Assembly (NCBI GenBank): GCA_965215845.1
Contig: CBDCEL010000004.1
Location: forward strand, 310,001 to 374,000
Length of the DNA: 64,000 nucleotides
From: Aurantibacter_A sp965215845
Lineage (GTDB): Bacteria > Bacteroidota > Bacteroidia > Flavobacteriales > Flavobacteriaceae
Reading direction: 5' to 3'
Positions 15,483-24,231 of this stretch are shown here, one piece after another. The notes beneath the pieces were generated by a model, which was given only the letters and a program-made list of their open reading frames with translations, had not been told where the DNA came from and ran no database searches. Positions within the stretch are counted from its first letter, which is position 1. Each line of letters begins with the position of its first letter. The position numbers and the translations under genes were made by a program.

Positions 15483-15620
15483 CGTCTGACTTCCATTGTA
15501 GATCGATAACCCGTCAATACCTCCGATATAACAGGGTCCGAGGCAACTATTCGACCAATCCAAGTCATAAGTTAAGGGTAGTGCAATATTCGATACGGCA
15601 TCTTTTAATTCCCCAATATC
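15483..15620 (-). pseudogene. Decayed fragment of a LamG-type lipoprotein gene
   Basis: It aligns without gaps, at roughly three quarters identity by eye, with 18049-18184 of the intact gene at 17989-18888. On the minus strand it reads GELKDAVSNIALPLTYDLDW and then YIGGIDGLSIYN, matching GELKGAVSNIALPFSWELGQ and YIGLMDELSIYN, residues about 236-280 of the intact protein. Nothing of the rest of the gene is left. The SulP gene lies between the fragment and the full copy. Confidence 0.85.
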
Positions 15621-15680
15621 AGCTTTTTCCGTATGTTAGCCGCTTGATTTGCATTTTGTAGGCTAATGGTAGACAAATAA

Positions 15681-17927
15681 ATGGAAACCACACCAAAAAC
15701 AGGCTTTAAGGGTTTAATCGAAAATTGGCAGAGTGATTTGATCGCGGCGGTGAGTGTCTCGCTCATTGCCTTACCGCTTTCATTGGGTATCGCCTTGGCA
15801 GCAGGGGCGCCCGCAATGGCAGGCATTCTTTCGGCCATTGTCGGCGGTGTGGTAACGACCCTGTATCGTGGGGGTCATATATCGGTCAACGGACCCGCCA
15901 AGGGGGTCATTGCGGTCATACTTTTAGGTATCGCTTTGATGGATGATGGTTCGGGGCAGGCCTTTAATTATGTGTTGGCAGCAGTGGTCGTTTCGGGCGC
16001 AATTCAAGTATTATTGGGATTATTGAAATTGGGTCGACTAGCCGATATCTTCCATTCTTCAGTGATTCACGGTCTTTTGGCAGCCATCGGAATTATCATT
16101 TTTGCCAAACAGATCCATGTAGCCATGGGCACACATTCAGATAGTCCGAGCATCATTCAAAACCTTATCGATGCTGTTGTACTCTTGCCCCAAGCGAATC
16201 CTTTTGTGGTGATCATTGCTGTGACAGGCTTACTTTTATTATTGTTTCATTCCAAGATCAGTAATCGGTTTTTCCATATTCTACCCACGCCCATGTTGGT
16301 CGTTGTGCTTTCCATTCCGTTTGTCTATTTTTTCAATTTCTTTGACCAACATACGCTTTCACTCTTTGGAAGGGCCTATGAGGTAGGGCCTCACCTACTG
16401 TTGGACATTCCCGATAATATCATGGATTCCATTATGCATCCCAATTTTGGTAAAATCAATACCCTTGAATTCTGGGCTACCGTATTATCCATTTTGATCA
16501 TCACAAGTATTGAATCATTGGCCATAGCAAAGGCAATTGACAAAATCGATCCTTATAAACGAAGAACGGATCTGAATAAAGATTTGACGGGCATCGGACT
16601 GAGTACGATAGCGGCAGGTTTGATCGGCGGATTGCCCATTATCGCCGTGATCATTCGAAGCACGGTCAACATACACAATGGCGCAAAGACAAAATGGTCC
16701 AATATGTATCAAGGATTGCTGTTGTTACTTTTTATTGTGGTATTGAGCCCGATTATGACACAAGTACCGCTATGTGCCTTTGCCATTTTACTCGTTTATA
16801 CCGGGTTTAAACTGGCTTCGCCGGCCGTCTTTAAACAGGTTTATAGTCAAGGAACCGAGCAATTGATCTTCTTTTTAGCTACAATGGTTTTAACGCTCTA
16901 TACGAATTTATTGATCGGATTGCTCGGTGGATTATTGTTGGCCATGGTCAGTCACATGCTATTGGCGAGGGTGTCCATCCCTCGATTTTTTAACATGGTG
17001 TATAAATCGGGTTCAAATTTGGTCGCGAAACCAGATGGCAGTTACAATCTGAATATTAAGGGCATTGCGAACTTTTTGGGCATCTTAAAGGTCGACAAAT
17101 TGGTGTCTCAAATTCCTTCTGGGGCAGACGTGAATATCGATTTGTCGGAAACCAGATTGGTCGGCATGACCTATATGGATTATATCGTGGACTACCTAAT
17201 ACTACAAAAGGGCTCTGGGGGTAAAGTCGTCATAAACGGATTGGATTCACATGTTTCATCATCGAGTCACAATAGAGCCTTAAAAATTTCCTTAAACAGT
17301 TCTGCCGCTAAATTATCGCCCCGGCAAACGCGATTACAAGATTTAGCCAATGAAAAAGATTATCAATTCGCGAATCAAGTAGATTGGAATACCTCCTACC
17401 TAAAGAATTTTCACTTTTTTGAGATTAGGCCCATAGAAGGTAAATCGAATTGTATCAAAGGAACATTCAAAGGTTTGGATGTGTCTTGGGAAATTGCGGA
17501 TGTTACATTTAGTGAAGGTGCTGCTTTTACAGCCGAGACTTTTAATACAACGCTAATGGTCTTAAAATTGAATAGAAAGATCCCCATTTTCACCATGGAA
17601 AAAGAAGGTGTGCTTGAAAGACTATTTGACCGAGTGATGGCATATACGGGCTATAAGGACATTGATTTTGAGATGTACCCTGATTTTTCCAAAAAATTTC
17701 TGATTATGGGAAATAATGAGTCCGAAATTCGATCATTTTTTACGGATGAAGTCATTCGCTTTTTCGAAAATCATCAGATCTATCATTTAGAAAGCAATGG
17801 CGAGGCGCTGGTCATTTTTGATAAGATCAAATTGGCGAGAACAGATGAAACGATTGCGTTTATCGATTATGGTAAGGAGTTGGCAACCCTCTTAGCTGGA
17901 AAGACGGTATTTAAACAAGCCACCTAA
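15681..17927 (+). CDS. SulP family anion transporter
   Basis: 748 aa, inner membrane. The first ~430 residues are a run of hydrophobic segments. SVSLIALPLSLGIALAAGAP, GHISVNGPAKGVIAVILLG and SIESLAIAKAIDKIDPYKR are typical SulP/SLC26 segments. A STAS-like region follows (ADVNIDLSETRLVGMTYMDY, residues about 480-510), then about 200 more residues that I cannot assign, longer than the basic SulP design. Bacterial members carry sulfate, bicarbonate or carboxylates; the substrate here is open. No carbonic anhydrase lies next to it. A copy and a fragment of a LamG-type gene bracket it. Confidence 0.9.
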   Translation: METTPKTGFKGLIENWQSDLIAAVSVSLIALPLSLGIALAAGAPAMAGILSAIVGGVVTTLYRGGHISVNGPAKGVIAVILLGIALMDDGSGQAFNYVLAAVVVSGAIQVLLGLLKLGRLADIFHSSVIHGLLAAIGIIIFAKQIHVAMGTHSDSPSIIQNLIDAVVLLPQANPFVVIIAVTGLLLLLFHSKISNRFFHILPTPMLVVVLSIPFVYFFNFFDQHTLSLFGRAYEVGPHLLLDIPDNIMDSIMHPNFGKINTLEFWATVLSILIITSIESLAIAKAIDKIDPYKRRTDLNKDLTGIGLSTIAAGLIGGLPIIAVIIRSTVNIHNGAKTKWSNMYQGLLLLLFIVVLSPIMTQVPLCAFAILLVYTGFKLASPAVFKQVYSQGTEQLIFFLATMVLTLYTNLLIGLLGGLLLAMVSHMLLARVSIPRFFNMVYKSGSNLVAKPDGSYNLNIKGIANFLGILKVDKLVSQIPSGADVNIDLSETRLVGMTYMDYIVDYLILQKGSGGKVVINGLDSHVSSSSHNRALKISLNSSAAKLSPRQTRLQDLANEKDYQFANQVDWNTSYLKNFHFFEIRPIEGKSNCIKGTFKGLDVSWEIADVTFSEGAAFTAETFNTTLMVLKLNRKIPIFTMEKEGVLERLFDRVMAYTGYKDIDFEMYPDFSKKFLIMGNNESEIRSFFTDEVIRFFENHQIYHLESNGEALVIFDKIKLARTDETIAFIDYGKELATLLAGKTVFKQAT

Positions 17928-17988
17928 CAACCTATAAGACGTTCGAGGCCGGCAAAAGCCGATTACAATGTTTAGAGAAGACCGTTGC

Positions 17989-18888
17989 TCAGTCCAAAAT
18001 CGTTTGAACCCCATTTTCCAAAGCGGCAAGCACTTTGATCTCATTTTCCGTCAGATTTCTATTGTAGATCGATAATTCGTCCATAAGTCCGATATAACCG
18101 AGTCCGATATAAATGTTCGACTGGCCCAATTCCCAGCTAAAGGGAAGGGCGATGTTCGATACCGCACCTTTTAATTCCCCGTCCAAATAAAGGGAGGCCT
18201 CTCCTTTTTTGGTATTCAGCCCGGTAAAGTTGATCAGCACATGGGTCCATTTTCCCGATGCAAAAGGCGGGTTGTCGACAGGCGCGACCTGGGGAAGAAA
18301 AAGATGTTCGGCTTCTTCCAAGTTTTCGGGGTTCCAGACCGTCAAATCCCCAATGACGCCCAATCTAAAGATTCGCGGGTCATCGTCGGTAAAATCTACC
18401 CAAATAGAGGCGTCGTTGTAATTGACATCCGTAATTTGAATGGGGTCACAATAGCCCTCGGCCAGTTCGGTATTGGGATCAAGGCTCAGCCAAAAAGAAA
18501 TGGCCCCGTTCCAATTCTCTTTACTATAAGCTATGTTTCCTGCACTGGTATAATAGATATTTCCTTTGCTGCGCTCGGTAAATTGAAGTCCGTGGCCATA
18601 TTTGCCCTTTCCGGCTTGACGACTGATATCGGCTTTGTGAAGCCCGATCATGGCGGAATCGCGAGCTTTTCTGTTGGGCACGGTATACATGAGGGAATCT
18701 CCCACCGCAAAATCGGCATGGACACCGGTGTCAAAAGAGGTGTAAAAAGTAAGTGCCTCCCTTAAATCTGTGGCGGTGGTGTTTTCTTCAACGGCTGGCT
18801 TTTCAGCTTTTTTCTCTTTACAACTGGTCAATGCGCTGCCATAGAGCACGATCAACACCATGTACGCCACTCGATATATTTTAGTCAT
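17989..18888 (-). CDS. LamG/concanavalin-like domain lipoprotein
   Basis: 299 aa. The signal peptide ends in a lipobox with the Cys at 23 (GSALTSC). Residues about 45-290 look like a LamG/concanavalin-A-like jelly roll: LTFYTSFDTGVHADFA at the start, GAISFWLSLDPN and WTHVLINFTG in the middle, and the closing YIGLMDELSIYNRNLTENEI, which is the usual end of such domains. It is probably on the outer membrane surface and may bind glycan, but no ligand can be inferred. The ATGA overlap with the EEP gene upstream shows one transcription unit. A decayed relative lies at 15483-15620. Confidence 0.85.
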   Translation of the reverse strand: MTKIYRVAYMVLIVLYGSALTSCKEKKAEKPAVEENTTATDLREALTFYTSFDTGVHADFAVGDSLMYTVPNRKARDSAMIGLHKADISRQAGKGKYGHGLQFTERSKGNIYYTSAGNIAYSKENWNGAISFWLSLDPNTELAEGYCDPIQITDVNYNDASIWVDFTDDDPRIFRLGVIGDLTVWNPENLEEAEHLFLPQVAPVDNPPFASGKWTHVLINFTGLNTKKGEASLYLDGELKGAVSNIALPFSWELGQSNIYIGLGYIGLMDELSIYNRNLTENEIKVLAALENGVQTILD

Positions 18889-19706
18889 TTATCCAATAGT
18901 TTAAGGGTTACTAAATAAGCACAATGGTCTGAAGCATAGGTGTCACAAATTACTTCTTTATCAATAACTTTCCATCTATTTTTTGGGTAATACATTATAT
19001 AATCGATTTTTCCCTTAGGCCCAGTTGATGGGATGGTAGGTTCAGGGTTTTCCTTATCATAAGTTCCGGTCCACATTTCTTCAAGAATGTTCATCGGCTC
19101 GCTTCCGGGACGCGAATTAAGATCTCCCGCCAAAATGCTAGGGTATTTATTTTTTGAAAATACTTCGTTGATTCTTTTGGCTTGCAAAACTCTTCCGGCT
19201 TCCCCCTCATGGGCCAGATGGGTACCTACAAACGCAATAGTGTCTCTAGAAGGAAGCTCTACAACTACTTCAAGAGCAGAACGGGGCTCTTGACCTTCTA
19301 GATACGGAAGAGCAACATTACGCGTCGTCAAAAACGAAAATCTTGATAGAACTCCCTCTCCATACTCTCCGCCATCGTAATACATAGCTCTTGCAAAAAG
19401 AGGTATCATACTTGTTTTCGACCCTATTTCAGTCGCCAAATCAACATTGTTCGAACGGTTTACTTTATAATCTACTTCTTGCATGGCCACTAAATCAGGG
19501 TTTATCTTCTTTATGACCTTGACCACTGCATCATAGTTTAAATCCTCTTTGGTAGTTCTTCCTCCATAAATGTTGAACGAAAGTACTTTTATGATGCCCC
19601 CTCCTATTGTTTGGTCTTTTTTGATGTCTTCTTGCGATGACATGTTGCCACAGCAGAGCATTAAAGCTAGTGTAAACGTTATACTTGTTTTCATTTTTCT
19701 ATTCAT
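18885..19706 (-). CDS. Secreted endonuclease/exonuclease/phosphatase-fold hydrolase
   Basis: 273 aa from the ATG at 19706; a TTG seven codons earlier is possible but less likely. The start MNRKMKTSITFTLALMLCCG is a signal peptide. The EEP core is complete: LSFNIYGG, MQEVDYK (metal Glu), GTHLAHEGE (catalytic His), LAGDLNSRPGS (Asp/Asn) and SDHCAY (final Asp-His). Extracytoplasmic members cleave phosphodiester or phosphomonoester bonds, for example in nucleic acids, sphingomyelin or inositol phosphates; the target is unknown. It is the first gene of a two-gene unit with the LamG lipoprotein. Confidence 0.9.
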   Translation of the reverse strand: MNRKMKTSITFTLALMLCCGNMSSQEDIKKDQTIGGGIIKVLSFNIYGGRTTKEDLNYDAVVKVIKKINPDLVAMQEVDYKVNRSNNVDLATEIGSKTSMIPLFARAMYYDGGEYGEGVLSRFSFLTTRNVALPYLEGQEPRSALEVVVELPSRDTIAFVGTHLAHEGEAGRVLQAKRINEVFSKNKYPSILAGDLNSRPGSEPMNILEEMWTGTYDKENPEPTIPSTGPKGKIDYIMYYPKNRWKVIDKEVICDTYASDHCAYLVTLKLLDK

Positions 19707-20101
19707 TATTTCTACGCGATATACCAATATTTCAATTCAAATTTTGAAACCATTAAAAAAAGATCGGAAGGGTAGCCCGTTGGCCGAGATGAAATAATCT
19801 CCGTGGAATTATTTTTCAATCCTTTTCTATTTGCAGGAGATGGATACAGTAGTAAAGGGCAGTATTATCAGTGCGATATGTTGCGCGATATATTTTGGTC
19901 ATTTCTTTTGAATTTATGGTCGTCAGATGCCCTAAAGTACACAATGATGCAATTTAAAAAGACAAAAAGGCTTGACTTTAACTACTATTTCACAAGTCTG
20001 AAATCGTATGCGGCGGTTGTGGTCGAACCATTATTCCAAGCTTATTTCTTAATTTAGGGCAGTGCTTAAAGAGCCAACATACCCTTCCAAACGACCTCGT
20101 C
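19707..20101. other. Intergenic region without a supported gene
   Basis: It separates the divergent EEP and DoxX-like units. One + strand frame (19803-20057, 84 codons) exists but has no recognisable features and no clear ribosome site. No repeat or hairpin stood out. Confidence 0.5.
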
Positions 20102-20488
20102 TTGACCGATAAAAGCCGCTACAAAACTGTACAAATCGTTATTGCGGTTGTTTGGCTGGTCAATGGGCTATATTGCAAGATTCTAAATTTCGTACCCAGA
20201 CATCAAGAGATCGTTGCCAGAATTCTTGGTGATGAATATGCGGCTATAATGACCCGTGTGATCGGAGTTCTCGAAGTCTTAATGGTTGTTTGGATATTAA
20301 GCGGCTACAGGTCTAAACTAAATGCGGTCATTCAAATAACCATCATCCTATTAATGAATATCATCGAGTTACAATTGGCCAAGGACCTTTTACTTTTCGG
20401 TGCCGCGAACATCGTATTTGCATTTCTATTTTCCCTGTTGATATATTATTATGCGTTTCGATTAAAAGGCAACTATGTTCAATCTTAA
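20102..20488 (+). CDS. DoxX-like membrane protein
   Basis: 128 aa with four transmembrane segments. IVIAVVWLVNGLYCKILNFV then PRHQEIVARILG near residues 11-42 resembles DoxX-like proteins. The start is a TTG at 20102; the first internal ATG-like position would cut into the first membrane segment, so TTG is preferred. The function is unknown. It overlaps the DUF2071 gene by 14 bases and starts a four-gene unit (20102-22357). Confidence 0.75.
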   Translation: MTDKSRYKTVQIVIAVVWLVNGLYCKILNFVPRHQEIVARILGDEYAAIMTRVIGVLEVLMVVWILSGYRSKLNAVIQITIILLMNIIELQLAKDLLLFGAANIVFAFLFSLLIYYYAFRLKGNYVQS

Positions 20489-21236
20489 AAATCACCCCTT
20501 TGCCGTTGAAACGTTTTTCGAAAGCTCGATCGTGCTCACCTATGCCGTCGCAAAGGAAGAATTGGAGGGTTTGATACCTGAATGTTTGACCTTGGACACT
20601 TTCGATGACCAATGGGCTTTTGTCGCCTTGGCAATGGTCAATACAAAAGGGTTGCGACCCAAGGGGTTTCCAAAATTTTTGGGCAACGATTTCTTTTTGA
20701 TCGGGTACCGCGTGTTCGTGCGCTATACAAACCATAAAGGTAAGCGACTACGGGGCTTGTATATTTTGAAGTCTGAGACCAACAAAGCGAAAATGTCTTT
20801 CTTCGGAAACATCTTTACGCATTACAATTACACCACCACCGACATTTTTTATCAAAACGAAGGGGAATCCTTAAACATTCGTTCCCAAAATTCGGGGTTG
20901 GATGTTACGGTCAGCGCCAACGATAGTAACATAGCATTGCCGAAAACCTCCCCTTTCGATACTTGGAAAGAGGCCAGACGATTTGCTGGCCCACTACCCT
21001 TTACATTCACCTACAATGAAGGAAAAAAGGAGGTGCTGATCATTGAAGGTGTACGGCAAAATTGGAAACCGCGACCCCTTTATGTGCAAAAAGCTGAAGT
21101 TGGATTTATTCGAGACTACAATTTTAAAAATATAAATCTTGCCAACGCGTTTATAGTGAGTAACATTCCCTATTACTGGAAGAAAGGAAAAGTTGAACAA
21201 TGGAAACAAAACGTCGACGGTTTCAAGGCGTCCTGA
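20475..21236 (+). CDS. DUF2071 (YqjF-like) protein
   Basis: 253 aa, soluble. The opening, in which the protein contacts LEGLIPECLTLDTFDDQWAF then VALAMVNTKGLRP, together with FFLIGYRVFVRY and GLYILKSETNKAKMSF, matches DUF2071, an acetoacetate-decarboxylase-like beta fold of unknown function. Both ends overlap neighbouring genes (14 and 37 bases), so translation is tightly coupled. Confidence 0.8.
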   Translation: MFNLKNHPFAVETFFESSIVLTYAVAKEELEGLIPECLTLDTFDDQWAFVALAMVNTKGLRPKGFPKFLGNDFFLIGYRVFVRYTNHKGKRLRGLYILKSETNKAKMSFFGNIFTHYNYTTTDIFYQNEGESLNIRSQNSGLDVTVSANDSNIALPKTSPFDTWKEARRFAGPLPFTFTYNEGKKEVLIIEGVRQNWKPRPLYVQKAEVGFIRDYNFKNINLANAFIVSNIPYYWKKGKVEQWKQNVDGFKAS

Positions 21237-21952
21237 ACATTTTAAGCTTCAACAGACATTTTTATGTTTTCGGCTTGCTTGTTTTGGCAATATTGATTGT
21301 GGGCCTTTCGCTTTTAAAAGTACCGGTTTTATGGACATGGATCATCACAGGTGCATTTTTCTACGGTCTTATCATGCCTTTATTGGTTTCTACCTTTGTT
21401 TATGACTTTTCAGGATATTATGATTTTCATTGGTTAAAATCGCTCGATTTAAATCCTGAGAAAGTAGAACAAATAGTCAATATAAATGCAGGTTTTGATG
21501 AAACCAGCTTTATTCTTGAAAATAAGTTTCCGAATGCAGAACTGAACGTTTTTGATTTTTACAATTCCAAAAGGCACACTGAACCGGCGATCGTAAGAGC
21601 GCGAAAAGTAAGCATGGTATATCCGAATACGCGTCAAATAAAATCAGACGAAATACCATTGGATGACAGGTCGGTTGATATTGTTTTTTTGTTATCGGCG
21701 GTTCACGAAATTCGTTCCCATAGTGAAAAAGTGGTTTTTTTAAAGGAATGTCAGAGAATCTGTAAGCCTTCAGGAAAAGTTATCACGGTAGAGCACTTAC
21801 GAGATGTTCCCAACTTTTTCGCCTTTTCCATAGGCTTCACGCACTTTTTTTCCCGAAAGACTTGGAAGAGAGCGTTCAAAGAATCGGGTTTCTCTACTTT
21901 TAATGAAACCAAGTTTACGCCATTTATGTCTATCTTCAAATGTCGCCCTTAG
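21200..21952 (+). CDS. Membrane-anchored methyltransferase-like protein
   Basis: 250 aa. Two N-terminal transmembrane segments (FYVFGLLVLAILIVGLSLL and TWIITGAFFYGLIMPLLVST) are followed by a class I SAM-methyltransferase-like domain: DDRSVDIVFLLSAVHEIRS and then LKECQRICKPSGKVITVEH are typical motif-IV and post-II segments. Motif I is unusual, INAGFDET in place of the GxGxG loop, so SAM binding is uncertain. It overlaps DUF2071 by 37 bases. Confidence 0.75.
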   Translation: METKRRRFQGVLNILSFNRHFYVFGLLVLAILIVGLSLLKVPVLWTWIITGAFFYGLIMPLLVSTFVYDFSGYYDFHWLKSLDLNPEKVEQIVNINAGFDETSFILENKFPNAELNVFDFYNSKRHTEPAIVRARKVSMVYPNTRQIKSDEIPLDDRSVDIVFLLSAVHEIRSHSEKVVFLKECQRICKPSGKVITVEHLRDVPNFFAFSIGFTHFFSRKTWKRAFKESGFSTFNETKFTPFMSIFKCRP

Positions 21953-21961
21953 TCCTCCGCT

Positions 21962-22357
21962 ATGCAGATCCATTTTAAGATTATCGGTGTTTTGTTGATG
22001 GCTTTGGCATGTGTACATGTTATTTTCCCGAAATATTTCAATTGGAAAGGGGAACTGAAATCATTGAGTTTAATGAACCGACAGATGTTCGCTGTTCATA
22101 CTTTTTTCATTGCCCTGGTTGTTTTTCTCATGGGTCTGCTCTGCATTACCTCTTCTAAGGACCTCATCACAACTGAACTAGGTAAATCGATCTCTTTGGG
22201 GCTTGCCATTTTCTGGACATTTAGACTTTTTATTCAAATTTTTGGCTACTCGACAAAGCTGTGGAAAGGGAAAGTCTTTGAAACATCAATACATATTTTT
22301 TTCACCGCATTGTGGACATATTTATGTAGCGTATTTTGGATGAATTATTTAAGCTAG
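21962..22357 (+). CDS. Unknown four-helix membrane protein
   Basis: 131 aa with four hydrophobic segments, at residues about 5-22, 45-64, 76-95 and 105-125. It begins nine bases after the methyltransferase-like gene and closes the DoxX-DUF2071-methyltransferase unit. I do not recognise the family. The set may modify or monitor the inner membrane, but nothing in the sequence proves it. Confidence 0.7.
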   Translation: MQIHFKIIGVLLMALACVHVIFPKYFNWKGELKSLSLMNRQMFAVHTFFIALVVFLMGLLCITSSKDLITTELGKSISLGLAIFWTFRLFIQIFGYSTKLWKGKVFETSIHIFFTALWTYLCSVFWMNYLS

Positions 22358-22546
22358 AAACTCTTTTTCTCCATAAAATAGTCACTATGTCTTCCCTAAT
22401 GATGCACCGAATCACCAGCTAGTCGGTCTATAAAGTTGATCTACCAACCGATAAACAAGACTTATTTCATTCAAAAGCTTACATTCGTGTTGAAAACATA
22501 TGTTGGCACGACTCCATAGAACGCCTATGGTCAATTTGAAAAAAAT

Positions 22547-23422
22547 ATGAAACAAACAAGCAAAATTTGGGGCCTAATCATCGCCCTCTCATTCTTTATT
22601 TCATGCAATCAAACTACTGAAAAGGCGGTGACCGAAACCAATGAAGAACAGAACACCATAAAGGTGCTGTTGATCGGCACCTTTCATTATAACAATCCAG
22701 GGGCCGACGTAGCCAAGACAAAAACCTTTGATGTGCTAAATGAAAAGTCTCAAGATCAATTGGAACGAATTGCGGAAAAGATTCGGGCCTTTGACCCTGA
22801 CAAAGTGTTTGTCGAATGGCCCTATGATGAACAAAAGGAATTGGACTCCCTTTATACCCTGTATCGGGAAGGCAACTATTTTACAAATGATAGCTTATCC
22901 GATTTTTATCTCAAAAACGAAATCTTTCAATTGGCTTTTCGGGCATCACAAAAAAGTAATATGGAAAAGGTGTATGCCATCGACTATCGCGAAACTGAAT
23001 TTCCGTTTGATAGCGTCATGCAGGTCATTGCGGCCAATGGACAGTCGGATCTGCAAGCCGAAATAGAAGATGGCATAAAATACTTCACCACGGAATTTGA
23101 TGAACGGGTCGAGAACGGCACTTCATTGCTAGACCTTACCTACTTTCTGAACACTGATGATATGCGCTATAAAAGCAATAGGTTGCAGGCCGAGATACCA
23201 TTACTGGTAGGAAAAAGCGATGAGTTCATCGGACCCTATCTCGTCTCGGAATGGCACAAACGAAATTTGTATATGTGGAGTTTGGCCCAAAAACAATTGG
23301 AAAAAGAAGACCAGAGAATAATGTTGCTATTGGGTGCCAGCCACGTCGCCATGATCAAGGATTATATCGAGGGCAATAAAGATTTTGAGGCTGTCGAACT
23401 CAAAGAGATTATGGAAGAATAA
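22547..23422 (+). CDS. DUF5694-type lipoprotein (TraB/TIKI-like fold)
   Basis: 291 aa with a lipobox (FFISC, Cys20). LIGTFHYNNPGAD near residues 43-55, FVEWPYDEQKE and, near the C-terminus, MLLLGASHVAMIKDYIE make up the His/Glu pattern shared by DUF5694 and the TraB/GumN/TIKI group of putative metallohydrolases. It is probably periplasmic or surface-exposed. The substrate is unknown. It is followed after 18 bases by the RbsD-like lipoprotein gene, so the two are likely co-expressed. Confidence 0.75.
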   Translation: MKQTSKIWGLIIALSFFISCNQTTEKAVTETNEEQNTIKVLLIGTFHYNNPGADVAKTKTFDVLNEKSQDQLERIAEKIRAFDPDKVFVEWPYDEQKELDSLYTLYREGNYFTNDSLSDFYLKNEIFQLAFRASQKSNMEKVYAIDYRETEFPFDSVMQVIAANGQSDLQAEIEDGIKYFTTEFDERVENGTSLLDLTYFLNTDDMRYKSNRLQAEIPLLVGKSDEFIGPYLVSEWHKRNLYMWSLAQKQLEKEDQRIMLLLGASHVAMIKDYIEGNKDFEAVELKEIMEE

Positions 23423-23440
23423 CCCAATCCATCCGTAAAT

Positions 23441-24016
23441 ATGATACATAAAAGCAATTGGGTCTTGATCGTATTGATTATTATATCGGCCTGTTCCCGA
23501 CCAGTTCCCAAGGAACAAAATACCAAAGCAGCTTCAGAGCCGTCGGATTGGAAATCGGAGGTTGAAAAGAACTTGCAATTGTTCGGACACCGCAATTGGA
23601 TCGTGGTTGCAGACGCAGCCTACCCACTCCAGAGCAATCAAGCCATCAAAACCATAAAAGTCGATGCGGATCAGCTGGAAACAATCGCCTTTGTCAATCA
23701 AATGATCAAAAAATATGAACATGTCGATGCCACTATTTTTGTGGACAAAGAAATGGCATTTGTCACGGAGAACGCGGCCAAGGGCATTGAGAACTATAGA
23801 ACTGAACTCGACAAACTATTAGGGAGAAATGATACCAACGCATTGTTGCACGAAGACATTATTCGAAAACTGGATGAATCGGCAAAATTGTTTACCGTTT
23901 TGATTCTGAAGACGGATTTGACAATTCCGTATACCTCTGTTTTTTATCAGTTGGAATGTGGTTATTGGGATGCAGAATCCGAGGAAAGCCTAAGAAATGA
24001 CATGTCCACTGAATAG
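23441..24016 (+). CDS. RbsD/FucU-like lipoprotein
   Basis: 191 aa with a lipoprotein signal (IIISAC, Cys18). The stretch LFGHRNWIVVADAAYPLQSN near residues 47-66 closely follows the RbsD/FucU mutarotase pattern, in which a Gly-His pair precedes a VADA-P strand. Classical RbsD and FucU are cytoplasmic sugar mutarotases; a lipoprotein form would work outside the inner membrane, which is unusual. The match is by eye and limited to the N-terminal half. Confidence 0.6.
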   Translation: MIHKSNWVLIVLIIISACSRPVPKEQNTKAASEPSDWKSEVEKNLQLFGHRNWIVVADAAYPLQSNQAIKTIKVDADQLETIAFVNQMIKKYEHVDATIFVDKEMAFVTENAAKGIENYRTELDKLLGRNDTNALLHEDIIRKLDESAKLFTVLILKTDLTIPYTSVFYQLECGYWDAESEESLRNDMSTE

Positions 24017-24231
24017 TTATATAAAAAGGAAAAAGAATTGCTACACCCCTAAGACAAGCGAATGGGCCGAAGGAATTTCAAGGCCCGCCTCAATTCTTAT
24101 AAGTTGAACGGATAGCGATGCGTAATTGACTACCATTCCCATTTGGCAATCGAAAGAATCCATAAAACGAAATTCATTGGGTAATGTTTATCTTAGGGCA
24201 ACGGACGCAAGTCACTTGTTCCAAAGATCTT

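Noticed and set aside
19803..20057. 84-codon + strand reading frame
   Set aside because: It has no family resemblance, no good start region and no partner; kept only as an intergenic note.
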